Below are positions 1-7,311 of a DNA stretch of 59,193 nt, in pieces (within the stretch, counting starts at the first letter, position 1; each line of letters begins with the position of its first letter). The translations under genes and the position numbers were made by a program. Origin of the DNA: Phycisphaerae bacterium. Its GTDB lineage: Bacteria > Planctomycetota > Phycisphaerae > Phycisphaerales > UBA1924. Below the pieces are notes generated by a model, which saw only the letters and a list, made by a program, of their open reading frames with translations, was not told the DNA's origin and ran no database searches. The stretch lies in NCBI GenBank assembly GCA_030426395.1, contig JAUHYE010000007.1:1-59193 (forward strand), in the 5' to 3' direction.

Positions 1-191
1 ATTCCGGCGGCGAGAGCAAGGGCGAGAGCGATCTCCAGGACGCGGTGCGGACGGCTGTCATCAACAAGCGGGCCGGCGGCATGGGCCTGATTTCCGGGAG
101 GAAAGCGTTCCAGCGCCCCATGAAGGACGGCGTCGACCTGCTGCACGCCATCCAGGACGTGTACCTCGATTCGAGCGTCACGATCGCGTAA
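1..191 (+). CDS. fbaB: Class I fructose-bisphosphate aldolase (FbaB type), 3' end only
   Basis: This is the last 62 codons of a gene that begins upstream of the window; the reading frame starts at base 3. The product cleaves fructose 1,6-bisphosphate to DHAP and glyceraldehyde 3-phosphate in the cytosol (glycolysis/gluconeogenesis). The visible part contains [20 protein letters not shown] followed by [19 protein letters not shown] and the ending [11 protein letters not shown]. As I recall it, this matches the C-terminus of E. coli FbaB almost residue for residue. The Schiff-base lysine lies upstream and cannot be seen. The next gene begins 3 bases after the stop, so the two are probably co-transcribed. 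Confidence 0.88.
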   Translation, partial: SGGESKGESDLQDAVRTAVINKRAGGMGLISGRKAFQRPMKDGVDLLHAIQDVYLDSSVTIA

Positions 192-194
192 GGC

Positions 195-692
195 ATGAAG
201 CGCGCCATCCAGGTCATCCTGGTCGTGGGGGCCATGATCGCCGTGGCGTCGCTGGCCGCGTGGGGGGCGGCGGTGTGGTTCCTGGGGCCGTACATCCTCT
301 GGGCCCCGGCGGGCATCGAGGTCAGCGCCGAGGCGCCGCCCGCCGTGGCCGTGGGTGACCAGTTCGAACTGACCGTTCGCATCAACAACGATGGGCCGCG
401 GGACCGCACGCTCTCGGTCATCAACATCGAGCTGGGGTTCATCAACGGCTTCTCGGTCGACGGCATCGAGCCGCCCGCGGCCAGCAGCGAGGCCGCGACC
501 GACCACCGTGTCTACCGCTTCGAGCAGCCCGTGCCGGCTGGCGAGGTGACGACCGTCCGCTTCAACCTGCGGGCCACGGGTGAGGGAATCCGCGAGGGCC
601 GGGCCGTGCGCGAGGGCCGCGTCGAGGTCCAGTTCGAGGGCGAGAGCCGCATCAGCTCGACGACCGTTTCGACCGCCGTCAGCGAGCGATAG
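195..692 (+). CDS. Membrane-anchored beta-sandwich protein, unknown function
   Basis: I do not recognise this 165-residue protein. It starts with a hydrophobic segment (about residues 5-30, which can serve as an uncleaved signal anchor). After it comes a hydrophilic domain rich in alternating beta-strand patterns, with phrases such as AVGDQFELTVRINNDGPRDR that recall CARDB/immunoglobulin-like modules. That points to an extracytoplasmic beta-sandwich tethered to the membrane. The ATG lies 3 bases after the aldolase stop, implying co-transcription and probably translational coupling, although the functions have no obvious link. A lipoprotein is unlikely because no lipobox cysteine is present. 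Confidence 0.7.
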   Translation: MKRAIQVILVVGAMIAVASLAAWGAAVWFLGPYILWAPAGIEVSAEAPPAVAVGDQFELTVRINNDGPRDRTLSVINIELGFINGFSVDGIEPPAASSEAATDHRVYRFEQPVPAGEVTTVRFNLRATGEGIREGRAVREGRVEVQFEGESRISSTTVSTAVSER

Positions 693-827
693 GCCGCGGC
701 ACGCGGCAATTTTCAGTTTCTGGCGATCTCGCCGGCCGCCTGTCGATGCTACAAAAGAGTGTGGGGGAAGGGTCCGGCGTGGGAGTCACGCCGGTGTTTC
801 ACAGGTCTTTGCCGAGGGAGCGACGAG

Positions 828-1802
828 TTGAGCCTGTACCAGCGATTTATCCGAGTTCTGACCCACCCCCAGCACGCTGGGAAGCCGATGCCCCAAAAGA
901 AGGCCAAGGCCCCCAAGGCGGCTCGGCAGGCGACCAAGCCGGTTGCCAAGCCAAACGCGACCCCCGAGATGAAGGTTGCCGGCAAGCCCGAGGCCCCCGG
1001 CGCCGCCACAGCCATGCGGCCGGCGTCCCACGCCTCGAATGCCACTGCCGTGGCCGACAAGCCCAAGATCCCGGGTAGCCCGTCGCGCCCGGTCGAGGTG
1101 TTCTCCCCCAGCCGCCCCGACAACAACGGGACCGACAGCTTCGGCAACGGCTCGCTGCTGGACGGCATGGACGACTCGAGCCTGGGGTTGATCCATCCCG
1201 AGCCCGAGACCAAGCCTGAGAAGAAGCCCGAGCCCAAGGCCGAAGCCAAGGCCATCGAGAAGACTCCCGAGCCCGAGGCACCGCAGGGACCGCAAATCGG
1301 AGAGGTCGTCGAGCTCATCGAGAAGCTCCGAAACCACGTCGACGCCCAGGGCGGTCGCTTCGATCAGGCCATGGGCGTGCTCGACCAGATCCGCGAGTCG
1401 GCCGCCGCCCTTCCCGAGATCCGCGAGCGCATCGACACGATGCTCGCCTCGATCGACGAACTCAAGGCCGCCCAGTTCCGCGGCCACGAGAAGGTCGAGC
1501 GGGCCCTTTCTGCCCAGAGCGCCCGGCTGGACGAGATCGCTCAGGCCATCGCCCACGCCACCAAGCGTGAGGAGAAGCTGGCCCAGAGCCTCACCGAGAT
1601 CAACCAGACCATCCTGGCCGTCTCGGGCACCAACGACCGCCTTGCCGCCGCCATCGACGCCATGCGGCGCCACGAGGCCGAGCGCGACGCCCGCATCGGC
1701 CGCGCCCTGACCGGTGCCCAGCGGTGGCTCGTGGTGCTCACCCTCGTCATGGCCGTGGGCATGGTGGCCACCATCATCACGGCGGTGGTCGTGGGCGGCT
1801 GA
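828..1802 (+). CDS. Lys/Ala/Pro-rich, coiled-coil, tail-anchored membrane protein
   Basis: No family is recognised. I chose a TTG start at 828 because GAGGGAG lies 7 bases before it; an ATG at 888 is the alternative and would remove 20 residues. The first third is low-complexity (Lys, Ala, Pro, Glu). The middle (about residues 160-290) is a long amphipathic helix with heptad-like Leu/Ile/Ala spacing, a likely coiled coil. The last 25 residues are a single hydrophobic segment ending in VVVGG, so the protein is probably anchored by its C-terminus with the bulk in the cytoplasm. It could be a scaffold or envelope-organising factor, but nothing in the sequence assigns a role. Confidence 0.72.
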   Translation: MSLYQRFIRVLTHPQHAGKPMPQKKAKAPKAARQATKPVAKPNATPEMKVAGKPEAPGAATAMRPASHASNATAVADKPKIPGSPSRPVEVFSPSRPDNNGTDSFGNGSLLDGMDDSSLGLIHPEPETKPEKKPEPKAEAKAIEKTPEPEAPQGPQIGEVVELIEKLRNHVDAQGGRFDQAMGVLDQIRESAAALPEIRERIDTMLASIDELKAAQFRGHEKVERALSAQSARLDEIAQAIAHATKREEKLAQSLTEINQTILAVSGTNDRLAAAIDAMRRHEAERDARIGRALTGAQRWLVVLTLVMAVGMVATIITAVVVGG

Positions 1803-1845
1803 GTCCTCGGCCGGACATCTTGAGGATTTCGTGAACCCTCGCCAG

Positions 1846-1862
1846 CCCCCGCCCAGCGGGGG
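1846..1862 (+). terminator. Perfect GC hairpin between two genes
   Basis: A 7-bp stem (CCCCCGC/GCGGGGG) closes on a 3-base CCA loop, 44 bases after the stop of the coiled-coil gene and 12 bases before the next ATG. There is no clear T-run, so it may be a weak terminator, an mRNA-stabilising hairpin, or part of the next gene's leader. Confidence 0.45.
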
Positions 1863-1874
1863 TACGGTTGTTCG

Positions 1875-3434
1875 ATGAAGAACTCCGCCCAACTCACGCT
1901 TCGTTCCGTCACCGCCAGCCTGGTAGTTTCCGGCCTTGCCCTCGGCGGGTGCTCCGAAGAGCCCGCGGCCGATACCGGTGTCTCCACAGTCTCGACCACG
2001 GAAGCTCCCGCCGGGACCTCGGCGGTCGCATTGAAGTCGTGGACGGGAAGCCAGACCATCACCCTCGACGGCGACGTGAGCGAGTGGCCTGAGGACATCG
2101 CCGCCGTCGCCGACGCCAACTGGCTGTACCTGCGGTTCAAGCTCGACGGCCCGACCCGCACGCTCCAGGGCATGGACTCGGCTATGGCGATCTACATCGA
2201 CGCCGACGGCAACCCGCAGACCGGCCGCACGATCGATGAGCCCGCTGTCCAGGGCGGCTTGGGTGCGGACATCGAGGTCATCTTCTCCCCGCGCGAGCCG
2301 GACGCTCCACGCGTGGGCTCCGGCGTGATGTTCCGCGTGCAAACACCCGACGGTACGGCTCGCACCATCCCGCACGAGCGGCTGGGCTTCTCGTTCACGC
2401 CCACGCACGCCGCCGAGTGGTACGAAGCCCGCATCGCGCGGTCAGCGGCCGAAGAACTGGGGCTGAACACCCAGGGCCTGGGCAGCAGCGGCCGAATCGC
2501 CGGCGTCGTCGTCATGTTCGATGGCCAAGGCCAGGTCGATGCCTGGGCCGACCCGTTCGAGGTCGCCGCGCCTTCTGCCAGTCCGCTCGAGTTCCAGGAC
2601 GTGCGCGTACCCGCCAAGCCCGATGACGCGGTCCGCGTCGTGACATACAACGTCGAGCACTCCAGCCCGGTGAAGAACCCCGAGCCCTTCGCACGCCTCA
2701 TCCGCGTACTCGATCCCGACGTGCTGTTGTTCCAGGAATGGGTCGAGGGCGACGCCGACGCGCTCAAGGCATGGCTGACCGCCCACGTCGATGACACCGC
2801 CGATTGGCAGGTGCTCAAGGGTTCTGCGTGGGGCGTTGCGGTCGCGTCGAAGCACCCGCTCTCCAGCCTTACGCCCATGGACGCGCCCAACCCGGTGAAC
2901 TCGGACAACGCCCTGCGATTCGTCAGCGGCCTCGTGGAGACGCCTTTCGGCCCGCTGGCTGTGGGCTCGACTCACCTGAAGTGCTGCGGCACCAAGGACA
3001 GCCGCGAAGATCGGCAACGTTCCGCCGAAGCGACCGCCATCGCCGACATGCTCGCAAACGCTTTGGGTGAGGGGCCCGGAAGCCAGGCGTGGGGCCTGGT
3101 CATCGGCGGCGACATGAACCTCGTCGGCTCGCGCCCGCCGCTCGACGCGCTGGCAAAGGGCTGCGACCTGGACGGCTCCGAGTTGCTCGTCAGCGAGCCC
3201 ATGAGGCTCGGCGACCACGCCATGTACACCTGGTTCGACCCCGGCAGCGCTTACACCCCAGGGCGGCTCGACTATCTGCTCTACAGCGATGCCGTCGCCG
3301 AAGCGGTAAACAGCTTCGTGCTCGACACCAGCGTCATGAGTGAGGCCGCCCTGGCGCGACTCGGCCTGGACGCCGACGACACGAGCAACAGCGACCACCT
3401 GCCGGTGGTGCTCGATGTGCGTCCCTCGAAGTAA
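1875..3434 (+). CDS. Secreted endonuclease/exonuclease/phosphatase-family lipoprotein
   Basis: This 519-residue protein has a lipoprotein signal peptide with lipobox LALGGC (cysteine near residue 26), so it should be anchored at an outer surface. Residues about 50-240 form a beta-rich, carbohydrate-binding-like (CBM9/DOMON-type) domain. Residues about 253-517 are the metal-dependent EEP fold: VVTYNVEH, the LFQEW metal glutamate, GSTHLKCC, GGDMN, RLDYLLY and the terminal SDHLPV histidine motif are all present in order. It should hydrolyse phosphodiester or phosphate bonds (extracellular DNA, RNA or a phosphorylated metabolite); the substrate cannot be read from the sequence. A start further upstream is unlikely because the signal peptide begins here. 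The gene converges on rnc with 6 bases between stops. Confidence 0.85.
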   Translation: MKNSAQLTLRSVTASLVVSGLALGGCSEEPAADTGVSTVSTTEAPAGTSAVALKSWTGSQTITLDGDVSEWPEDIAAVADANWLYLRFKLDGPTRTLQGMDSAMAIYIDADGNPQTGRTIDEPAVQGGLGADIEVIFSPREPDAPRVGSGVMFRVQTPDGTARTIPHERLGFSFTPTHAAEWYEARIARSAAEELGLNTQGLGSSGRIAGVVVMFDGQGQVDAWADPFEVAAPSASPLEFQDVRVPAKPDDAVRVVTYNVEHSSPVKNPEPFARLIRVLDPDVLLFQEWVEGDADALKAWLTAHVDDTADWQVLKGSAWGVAVASKHPLSSLTPMDAPNPVNSDNALRFVSGLVETPFGPLAVGSTHLKCCGTKDSREDRQRSAEATAIADMLANALGEGPGSQAWGLVIGGDMNLVGSRPPLDALAKGCDLDGSELLVSEPMRLGDHAMYTWFDPGSAYTPGRLDYLLYSDAVAEAVNSFVLDTSVMSEAALARLGLDADDTSNSDHLPVVLDVRPSK

Positions 3435-3440
3435 CGAAAC

Positions 3441-4184
3441 TTACTTCGCGTCGGCCGACTCGATCAACCGCACCTCGCCGTCCTTGGTGCGTTCGATCAG
3501 GCCGATCTCGCGTAAGGCTTCGAGGGCGGCAAGTTGCTCGGCCCGCTTCTTGCTCTGGCCCCATTGCGGCGGGTACATGTGGCCGTCGATCTCGACGCCG
3601 ATCTTGAAGCTCTTGGCGTGGTCGGGGCCCTGCTCGTCAATGACGCGGTAGTGGGGCGTCGCGCCGAGTTGCTGCTGGGCGTGCTGCTGCAGCACGCTCT
3701 TGAAGTTCTCCTGGTGGCCCAGCCGGGCGGCCTTCTGGATGCACGGGTCGAGGTGGGGCGCCAGGAACTCGCGCGCGGCGTCGAGCCCACCGTCGAGGTA
3801 GATCGCCGCGATGATGGCCTCGAGCGCCGCGGCCGCAAGCGACCGAGGAAGCGGCGCACCACCACGCATGCCCTTGCCTAGCAGTAGCAGGTCGATCAGG
3901 CCCATCGCGTCGGCGATGTCGGCGCACGTGCGGCGCGAGACGGCCGTCGACTTGATCTTGGTCATCTCGCCTTCGAGCAGGTTCGGGAAGAGCGAGAAGA
4001 TGCGTTCGCTGGTGACCAGCCCCAGGACCGAGTCGCCCAGGAACTCGAGGCGTTCATTGGAATCGACACGCGCGTCCGTCACCGAGGCGTGCGTGAGCGC
4101 CTTCACGAGCAGGCACGAATTCTTGAAGGTGTACCCGATAGCGCGTTCGGCCGTCTCGATACACAGCTCGCCGGAATCTCGCAT
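3441..4184 (-). CDS. rnc: Ribonuclease III
   Basis: This is the double-stranded-RNA endonuclease of rRNA processing and mRNA turnover. The signature NERLEFLGDSVL lies at residues 43-54, with catalytic Glu and Asp, and the second acidic pair sits in the ALEAIIAAIYLDGG region. A C-terminal dsRNA-binding domain follows, with the ending typical of the family (GQSKKRAEQLAALEALREIG). I chose the ATG at 4184, which gives 247 residues, the usual length. GAGG stands 5 bases before it, and family homology begins there. The frame stays open upstream to 4355, but that extension looks non-coding. It diverges from rpmH across about 290 bases. Confidence 0.93.
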   Translation of the reverse strand: MRDSGELCIETAERAIGYTFKNSCLLVKALTHASVTDARVDSNERLEFLGDSVLGLVTSERIFSLFPNLLEGEMTKIKSTAVSRRTCADIADAMGLIDLLLLGKGMRGGAPLPRSLAAAALEAIIAAIYLDGGLDAAREFLAPHLDPCIQKAARLGHQENFKSVLQQHAQQQLGATPHYRVIDEQGPDHAKSFKIGVEIDGHMYPPQWGQSKKRAEQLAALEALREIGLIERTKDGEVRLIESADAK

Positions 4185-4383
4185 GTCAACCTCGGCACGA
4201 CCGGAGCCATCCGGGGGCAACCGGTCAAACAACAGCCAAGCGATTCCGGCATCTCGCGGTCGACCGGACTTCCGGTGCGAAGCCGACAGCGGGATGCGGG
4301 AACCCGGATCACTCCAGTCTACCCGATCATCGGCGAAGTACCAAGTGATTTTCACCTCTCAATTTGGTACAAATGACCATTGC

Positions 4384-4412
4384 TTGGCCCAGGCGGACTT
4401 GGGGGCTACACT
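4384..4412 (+). promoter_or_regulatory. Putative rpmH promoter
   Basis: TTGGCC (4384-4389) and TACACT (4407-4412) are separated by exactly 17 bases, with the rpmH ATG 58 bases downstream. Each hexamer matches 4 of 6 bases of the sigma-70 consensus. The same TACACT box recurs before other genes in this window. This is pattern reading only. Confidence 0.45.
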
Positions 4413-4470
4413 CTTGGCCCCGCAGAGCGGGCCCGACTGGATTTACTAGGGTTTTCCCGAGGTTTGAGCC

Positions 4471-4608
4471 ATGCATTATCCCCGTCGCCTCAGCAAGCTT
4501 TCCCGAGCCCGCAAGATGGGCTTCCGCGCCCGCATGCGGACCAGCGGCGGCCGGAAGATGATCAACCGCCGTCGCCGCATCGGCCGGTCGCTGAACTTCA
4601 AGAAGTAA
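4471..4608 (+). CDS. rpmH: Large ribosomal subunit protein bL34
   Basis: A 45-residue, strongly basic protein. It reads MHYPRRLSKLSRARKMGFRA and continues with RMRTSGGRKMINRRRRIGRS, the bL34 core (GFRARM...GR..I..RR..GR), and it binds 23S rRNA in the large subunit. The N-terminus replaces the MKRTFQPS common in proteobacteria with MHYPRR, which I recall as a planctomycete-like form. In many bacteria rpmH is followed by rnpA and lies near dnaA. Here neither is present: an intrinsic terminator follows at once, and rnc is the divergent neighbour. The start is fixed by homology. Confidence 0.95.
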   Translation: MHYPRRLSKLSRARKMGFRARMRTSGGRKMINRRRRIGRSLNFKK

Positions 4609-4637
4609 TCCCGACTTCGAGGGATCGAATGGATGAG

Positions 4638-4661
4638 CCCCGGGCATCGCTCGGGGTTTTT
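4638..4661 (+). terminator. Intrinsic terminator after rpmH
   Basis: CCCCGGGC and GCTCGGGG form an 8-bp stem (one G-T pair) around a 3-base loop at 4638-4656, followed at once by TTTTT. It lies 30 bases after the rpmH stop. Read on the other strand the hairpin sits 17 bases past the stop of the minus-strand gene ending at 4678, so it may help terminate both. Confidence 0.85.
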
Positions 4662-4677
4662 GCATGGGCTGGCCGGG

Positions 4678-6375
4678 TCAGGGCAGGGCGCGGTCGAGTT
4701 GGCGACGCAGACGCTCGGCCTCGCGGTCTCGGCCGGCGTCGAGGAGCATCCGCTCGAAACGCTCGCCGACGACCATGAACGCGCTGGCGCGGACCTCGGC
4801 CTCATCGGATGTGCGTGGCGCGCGAAGGCGGCGGTGCGTGCGGTTGAACAGCTCGAACAGCTCGTTCTCGCGACCATCCTGGGCGGCCAGGGTTTCCAGT
4901 CGAGCGAACGCGTCGAGCGCCAGCGGGGTGGCGTCGGCCTGTCGGTTGAGTAGGTCCTCGTAGGCCTTCATGGCCGCGTCGCGATCGCCTCGTTCGAGGG
5001 CGGCGTCGCCCAGGGCCAGTTGGGCCGCGGCGTAGCGGTTGGGGTCGCGGCGGCTGATGAGCGAGAGCCACTCGAGCATTTCGTCCGTGTTGTCCATCGA
5101 GTTGATGGCGCTCAGGGCCATTCGTGTTGCCAGCATTGGCGAGAGGGCGTCGAGTTTTTCGATGTGCTCGGTCAGCACTCGCTGGGTGCCGGTGGGATCG
5201 GCCTTGGCGGCTCGAAGGGCCATGTCCAGCGAAAGCGACCAGCCTTCCACGAAGCCGCCGGTCAGCGAGAGCGCGCGGGACACCATCGCCTGCCGGGCCG
5301 TCGGCTCGGCGAGCTTGGCGGCCTCGATCAAGGCCCAGGCCTTGCGGGTATCCGCCGGCCCGGCGTTCGCGAGGTCGGCGGTCACCACCAGCTCGGATAG
5401 CGGCATGGGCTCGTTGGTCACCGGGTGCGTGGTCGTGCCGATCGCAAGGCCCGGGTTGTCGGGGATGGCTTCCAGGTTCCACGCGAACCCACGGCGGTTC
5501 TGTTCGAGGAACACGGGGGCCAGGAATCGCTCGTCGTCCAGGTGGCCGGTCGCCAGTGCGACTGGATAGCCAAAGGCCTGGCCCAGTTGCTCGGCGTAGA
5601 AGCTGCGGAGCGGGCCCAGGCCGCCGCGCTCGGCGATGCTGTCGAAGGTGAACTCCTCGGGCGGTGGCGCGGCCTCTCCGGCCAGCAGGCCGGCCTGCTT
5701 GTACGGCACGGTGCGGTAGAGCTCGAGTGGGTCGCGGCTGCGGCGATCCTGGTACATGGTGCGGATGCCCTCGCCGGTGAGGGCGGTGTCGGTGAGATAG
5801 ACCAGAACCTCGGCGGGCAGGTCGTCCAGCGGCAGAGCCATCACCCGGCGATCCTGGTGGGCAAAGACCAGGGCGTCGAAGGCGTCGGCGCCCGAGGGCA
5901 TCACGCTGCCGAGCCCGGGGTAGGCGTGGGGGCGGTCGAGCACCACGCACACGGCCGCGGCCAGGTCCGGGTACGCCTGCAGGGCCTGGGGATCGGCGGC
6001 GGCGATGGCTCGGGCGATGGTGGCGATCGTCGAGCCGTCGTTGCCGCGGGTATAGACCCGAGCCATGGCACCCATGAATTCTGGATGGGTGGCCCAGACA
6101 TCGCTCAGCAGCCCCCTGGCGGACGCGGGCATCGGGACGAGGAAGGCGGCGATGGCATGGTTCTCAACCGCATCGGCGAGGTCGTCGACGGTTATGGTGG
6201 GCCAGCCCGCGATGGCGGCGTCGCGGGCCCGCGTGGCGGCCGCGAGGGAGGCATTGGGATCGCTGCCCATCTGTTCGGCCAGCGGGTTCGGCTGCCCATC
6301 CTGGGCGTACGTGGGCCCGGTGGCAGCCAGTATGAGCGCGGAGAGAACGGCAACGACAACGGCGTGGATCTTCAT
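4678..6375 (-). CDS. Secreted TPR-like repeat protein, unknown function
   Basis: This 565-residue protein begins with a classical signal peptide (residues 1-24, ending TYAQ), so it should be exported. The body is almost all alpha-helical, rich in Ala, Leu, Arg and Asp. The stretch near residues 440-480 (AQLALGDAALERGDRDAAMK) is a clear TPR-like helix pair. No catalytic motif is visible. Just before the ATG a run of seven G and CCCCC can pair (6378-6395) and would hide the only Shine-Dalgarno-like G run, so translation may be structured. The gene is the last of a minus-strand series, 65 bases after nuoB. A role as a periplasmic scaffold or complex-assembly factor is inference. Confidence 0.75.
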   Translation of the reverse strand: MKIHAVVVAVLSALILAATGPTYAQDGQPNPLAEQMGSDPNASLAAATRARDAAIAGWPTITVDDLADAVENHAIAAFLVPMPASARGLLSDVWATHPEFMGAMARVYTRGNDGSTIATIARAIAAADPQALQAYPDLAAAVCVVLDRPHAYPGLGSVMPSGADAFDALVFAHQDRRVMALPLDDLPAEVLVYLTDTALTGEGIRTMYQDRRSRDPLELYRTVPYKQAGLLAGEAAPPPEEFTFDSIAERGGLGPLRSFYAEQLGQAFGYPVALATGHLDDERFLAPVFLEQNRRGFAWNLEAIPDNPGLAIGTTTHPVTNEPMPLSELVVTADLANAGPADTRKAWALIEAAKLAEPTARQAMVSRALSLTGGFVEGWSLSLDMALRAAKADPTGTQRVLTEHIEKLDALSPMLATRMALSAINSMDNTDEMLEWLSLISRRDPNRYAAAQLALGDAALERGDRDAAMKAYEDLLNRQADATPLALDAFARLETLAAQDGRENELFELFNRTHRRLRAPRTSDEAEVRASAFMVVGERFERMLLDAGRDREAERLRRQLDRALP

Positions 6376-6440
6376 GTGGGGGATTGTTCCCCCCCGGCAC
6401 CCGGATGTCGGCTCGGCTGGGTTGTGGATTCGTGGGTGGG

Positions 6441-7004
6441 TTAGACCCGTACGCCAACAGGCTGGGGCGTGCTCTGGTGGGTGGGCTGGACGGCGATACC
6501 CAGGGGCACACGCTTGCCGTCGGGGCCTTTGGGGGGAATCCCGTGGTCGTCAATGATGCGCTGGATGGCCATGATGCCCTCGAGGAGCATCTCGGGACGG
6601 GGCGGGCAGCCGGGGATGTAAACGTCCACGGGGATGAACTGGTCGATGCCCTGGACGGTTGCGTAGGTGTCGAAGACGCCGCCCGTTGAGGCGCAGGCGC
6701 CCATCGAGATGACCCACTTGGGCTCGGCCACCTGCTGGTAGATGCGTTGAAGCACGGGCATCATCTTGATGCCGATCCGGCCGGCGACGATGACCAGGTC
6801 GGCCTGGCGGGGGCTGAAGCTCATGCGTTCCATGCCGAAGCGGGCCAGGTCGTAGCGGCTGGAAGCTGTGGCCATGAGCTCGATGCCGCAGCACGCTGTG
6901 GCGAAGGGGATGGGCCAGATGCTGCTGCGGCGGGCCCAGTTGATGACGCGCGAGAGCTGCGTGGTCAGGATGGCGTCGGTTGGGAGTGCGGCTTCGATGC
7001 CCAT
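6441..7004 (-). CDS. nuoB: NADH-quinone oxidoreductase subunit B
   Basis: NuoB holds the terminal [4Fe-4S] cluster N2 of respiratory complex I, which passes electrons to quinone at the membrane junction. The four ligand positions are visible: the tandem C38-C39 in FATACCGIEL, C104 in MGACASTGG and C133 in PGCPPRPE. The length, 187 residues, is normal. The ATG at 7004 has GGAG 7 bases upstream, and homology starts there; the 7-residue open extension upstream is not needed. It is odd that no other nuo gene is adjacent: the neighbours are a small lipoprotein and a secreted helical protein. The rest of complex I must be encoded elsewhere, or this copy serves another complex. Confidence 0.94.
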   Translation of the reverse strand: MGIEAALPTDAILTTQLSRVINWARRSSIWPIPFATACCGIELMATASSRYDLARFGMERMSFSPRQADLVIVAGRIGIKMMPVLQRIYQQVAEPKWVISMGACASTGGVFDTYATVQGIDQFIPVDVYIPGCPPRPEMLLEGIMAIQRIIDDHGIPPKGPDGKRVPLGIAVQPTHQSTPQPVGVRV

Positions 7005-7057
7005 GGTGGCTCCAGTTCGTCTCAAACGGCCGGTTGATGCGATCGAGAGTTTAGACG

Positions 7058-7297
7058 CTACGGCTTCTCACGATCCCGTGCCGGTCGGACATCCCTCGAC
7101 TCTCGACGGGATTCCGTCGTGGTGACATAGTGGGCGGGCTCACGCTCGTACTCGCTACGGAGCTTCGAGCTATCGGCTCCGATGCCACGAGCGTTGACCA
7201 CGCGCTTGTAGCAGCCGCCGGTTGCGAGAACCAGAGTGCCGCTGGCGGTGAGCAAGACAGCGATCGTCAGGGCTTTGGTAGCGGTTCGTCTTTGCAT
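7058..7297 (-). CDS. Small lipoprotein, unknown function
   Basis: A 79-residue protein with a signal peptide and lipobox LATGGC (cysteine at residue 29), followed by about 50 very polar, Arg/Glu-rich residues without predicted fold. It should be lipid-anchored with a short, probably disordered tail. It lies 14 bases after the YihY-type gene and 53 bases before nuoB, on the same strand, so it is likely part of the same transcript. I know of no family for it. Confidence 0.65.
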   Translation of the reverse strand: MQRRTATKALTIAVLLTASGTLVLATGGCYKRVVNARGIGADSSKLRSEYEREPAHYVTTTESRRESRDVRPARDREKP

Positions 7298-7311
7298 GGG
7301 CTCTCGCTCTC

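Noticed and set aside
786..2408. A 540-codon open frame on the minus strand over the coiled-coil and lipoprotein genes
   Set aside because: It is antisense to two well-supported plus-strand genes and shows only His/Gly/Arg-rich low-complexity typical of high-GC shadow frames.
4185..4355. Upstream extension of ribonuclease III
   Set aside because: Although open, it lies before a good ribosome-binding site and outside the family's N-terminus.
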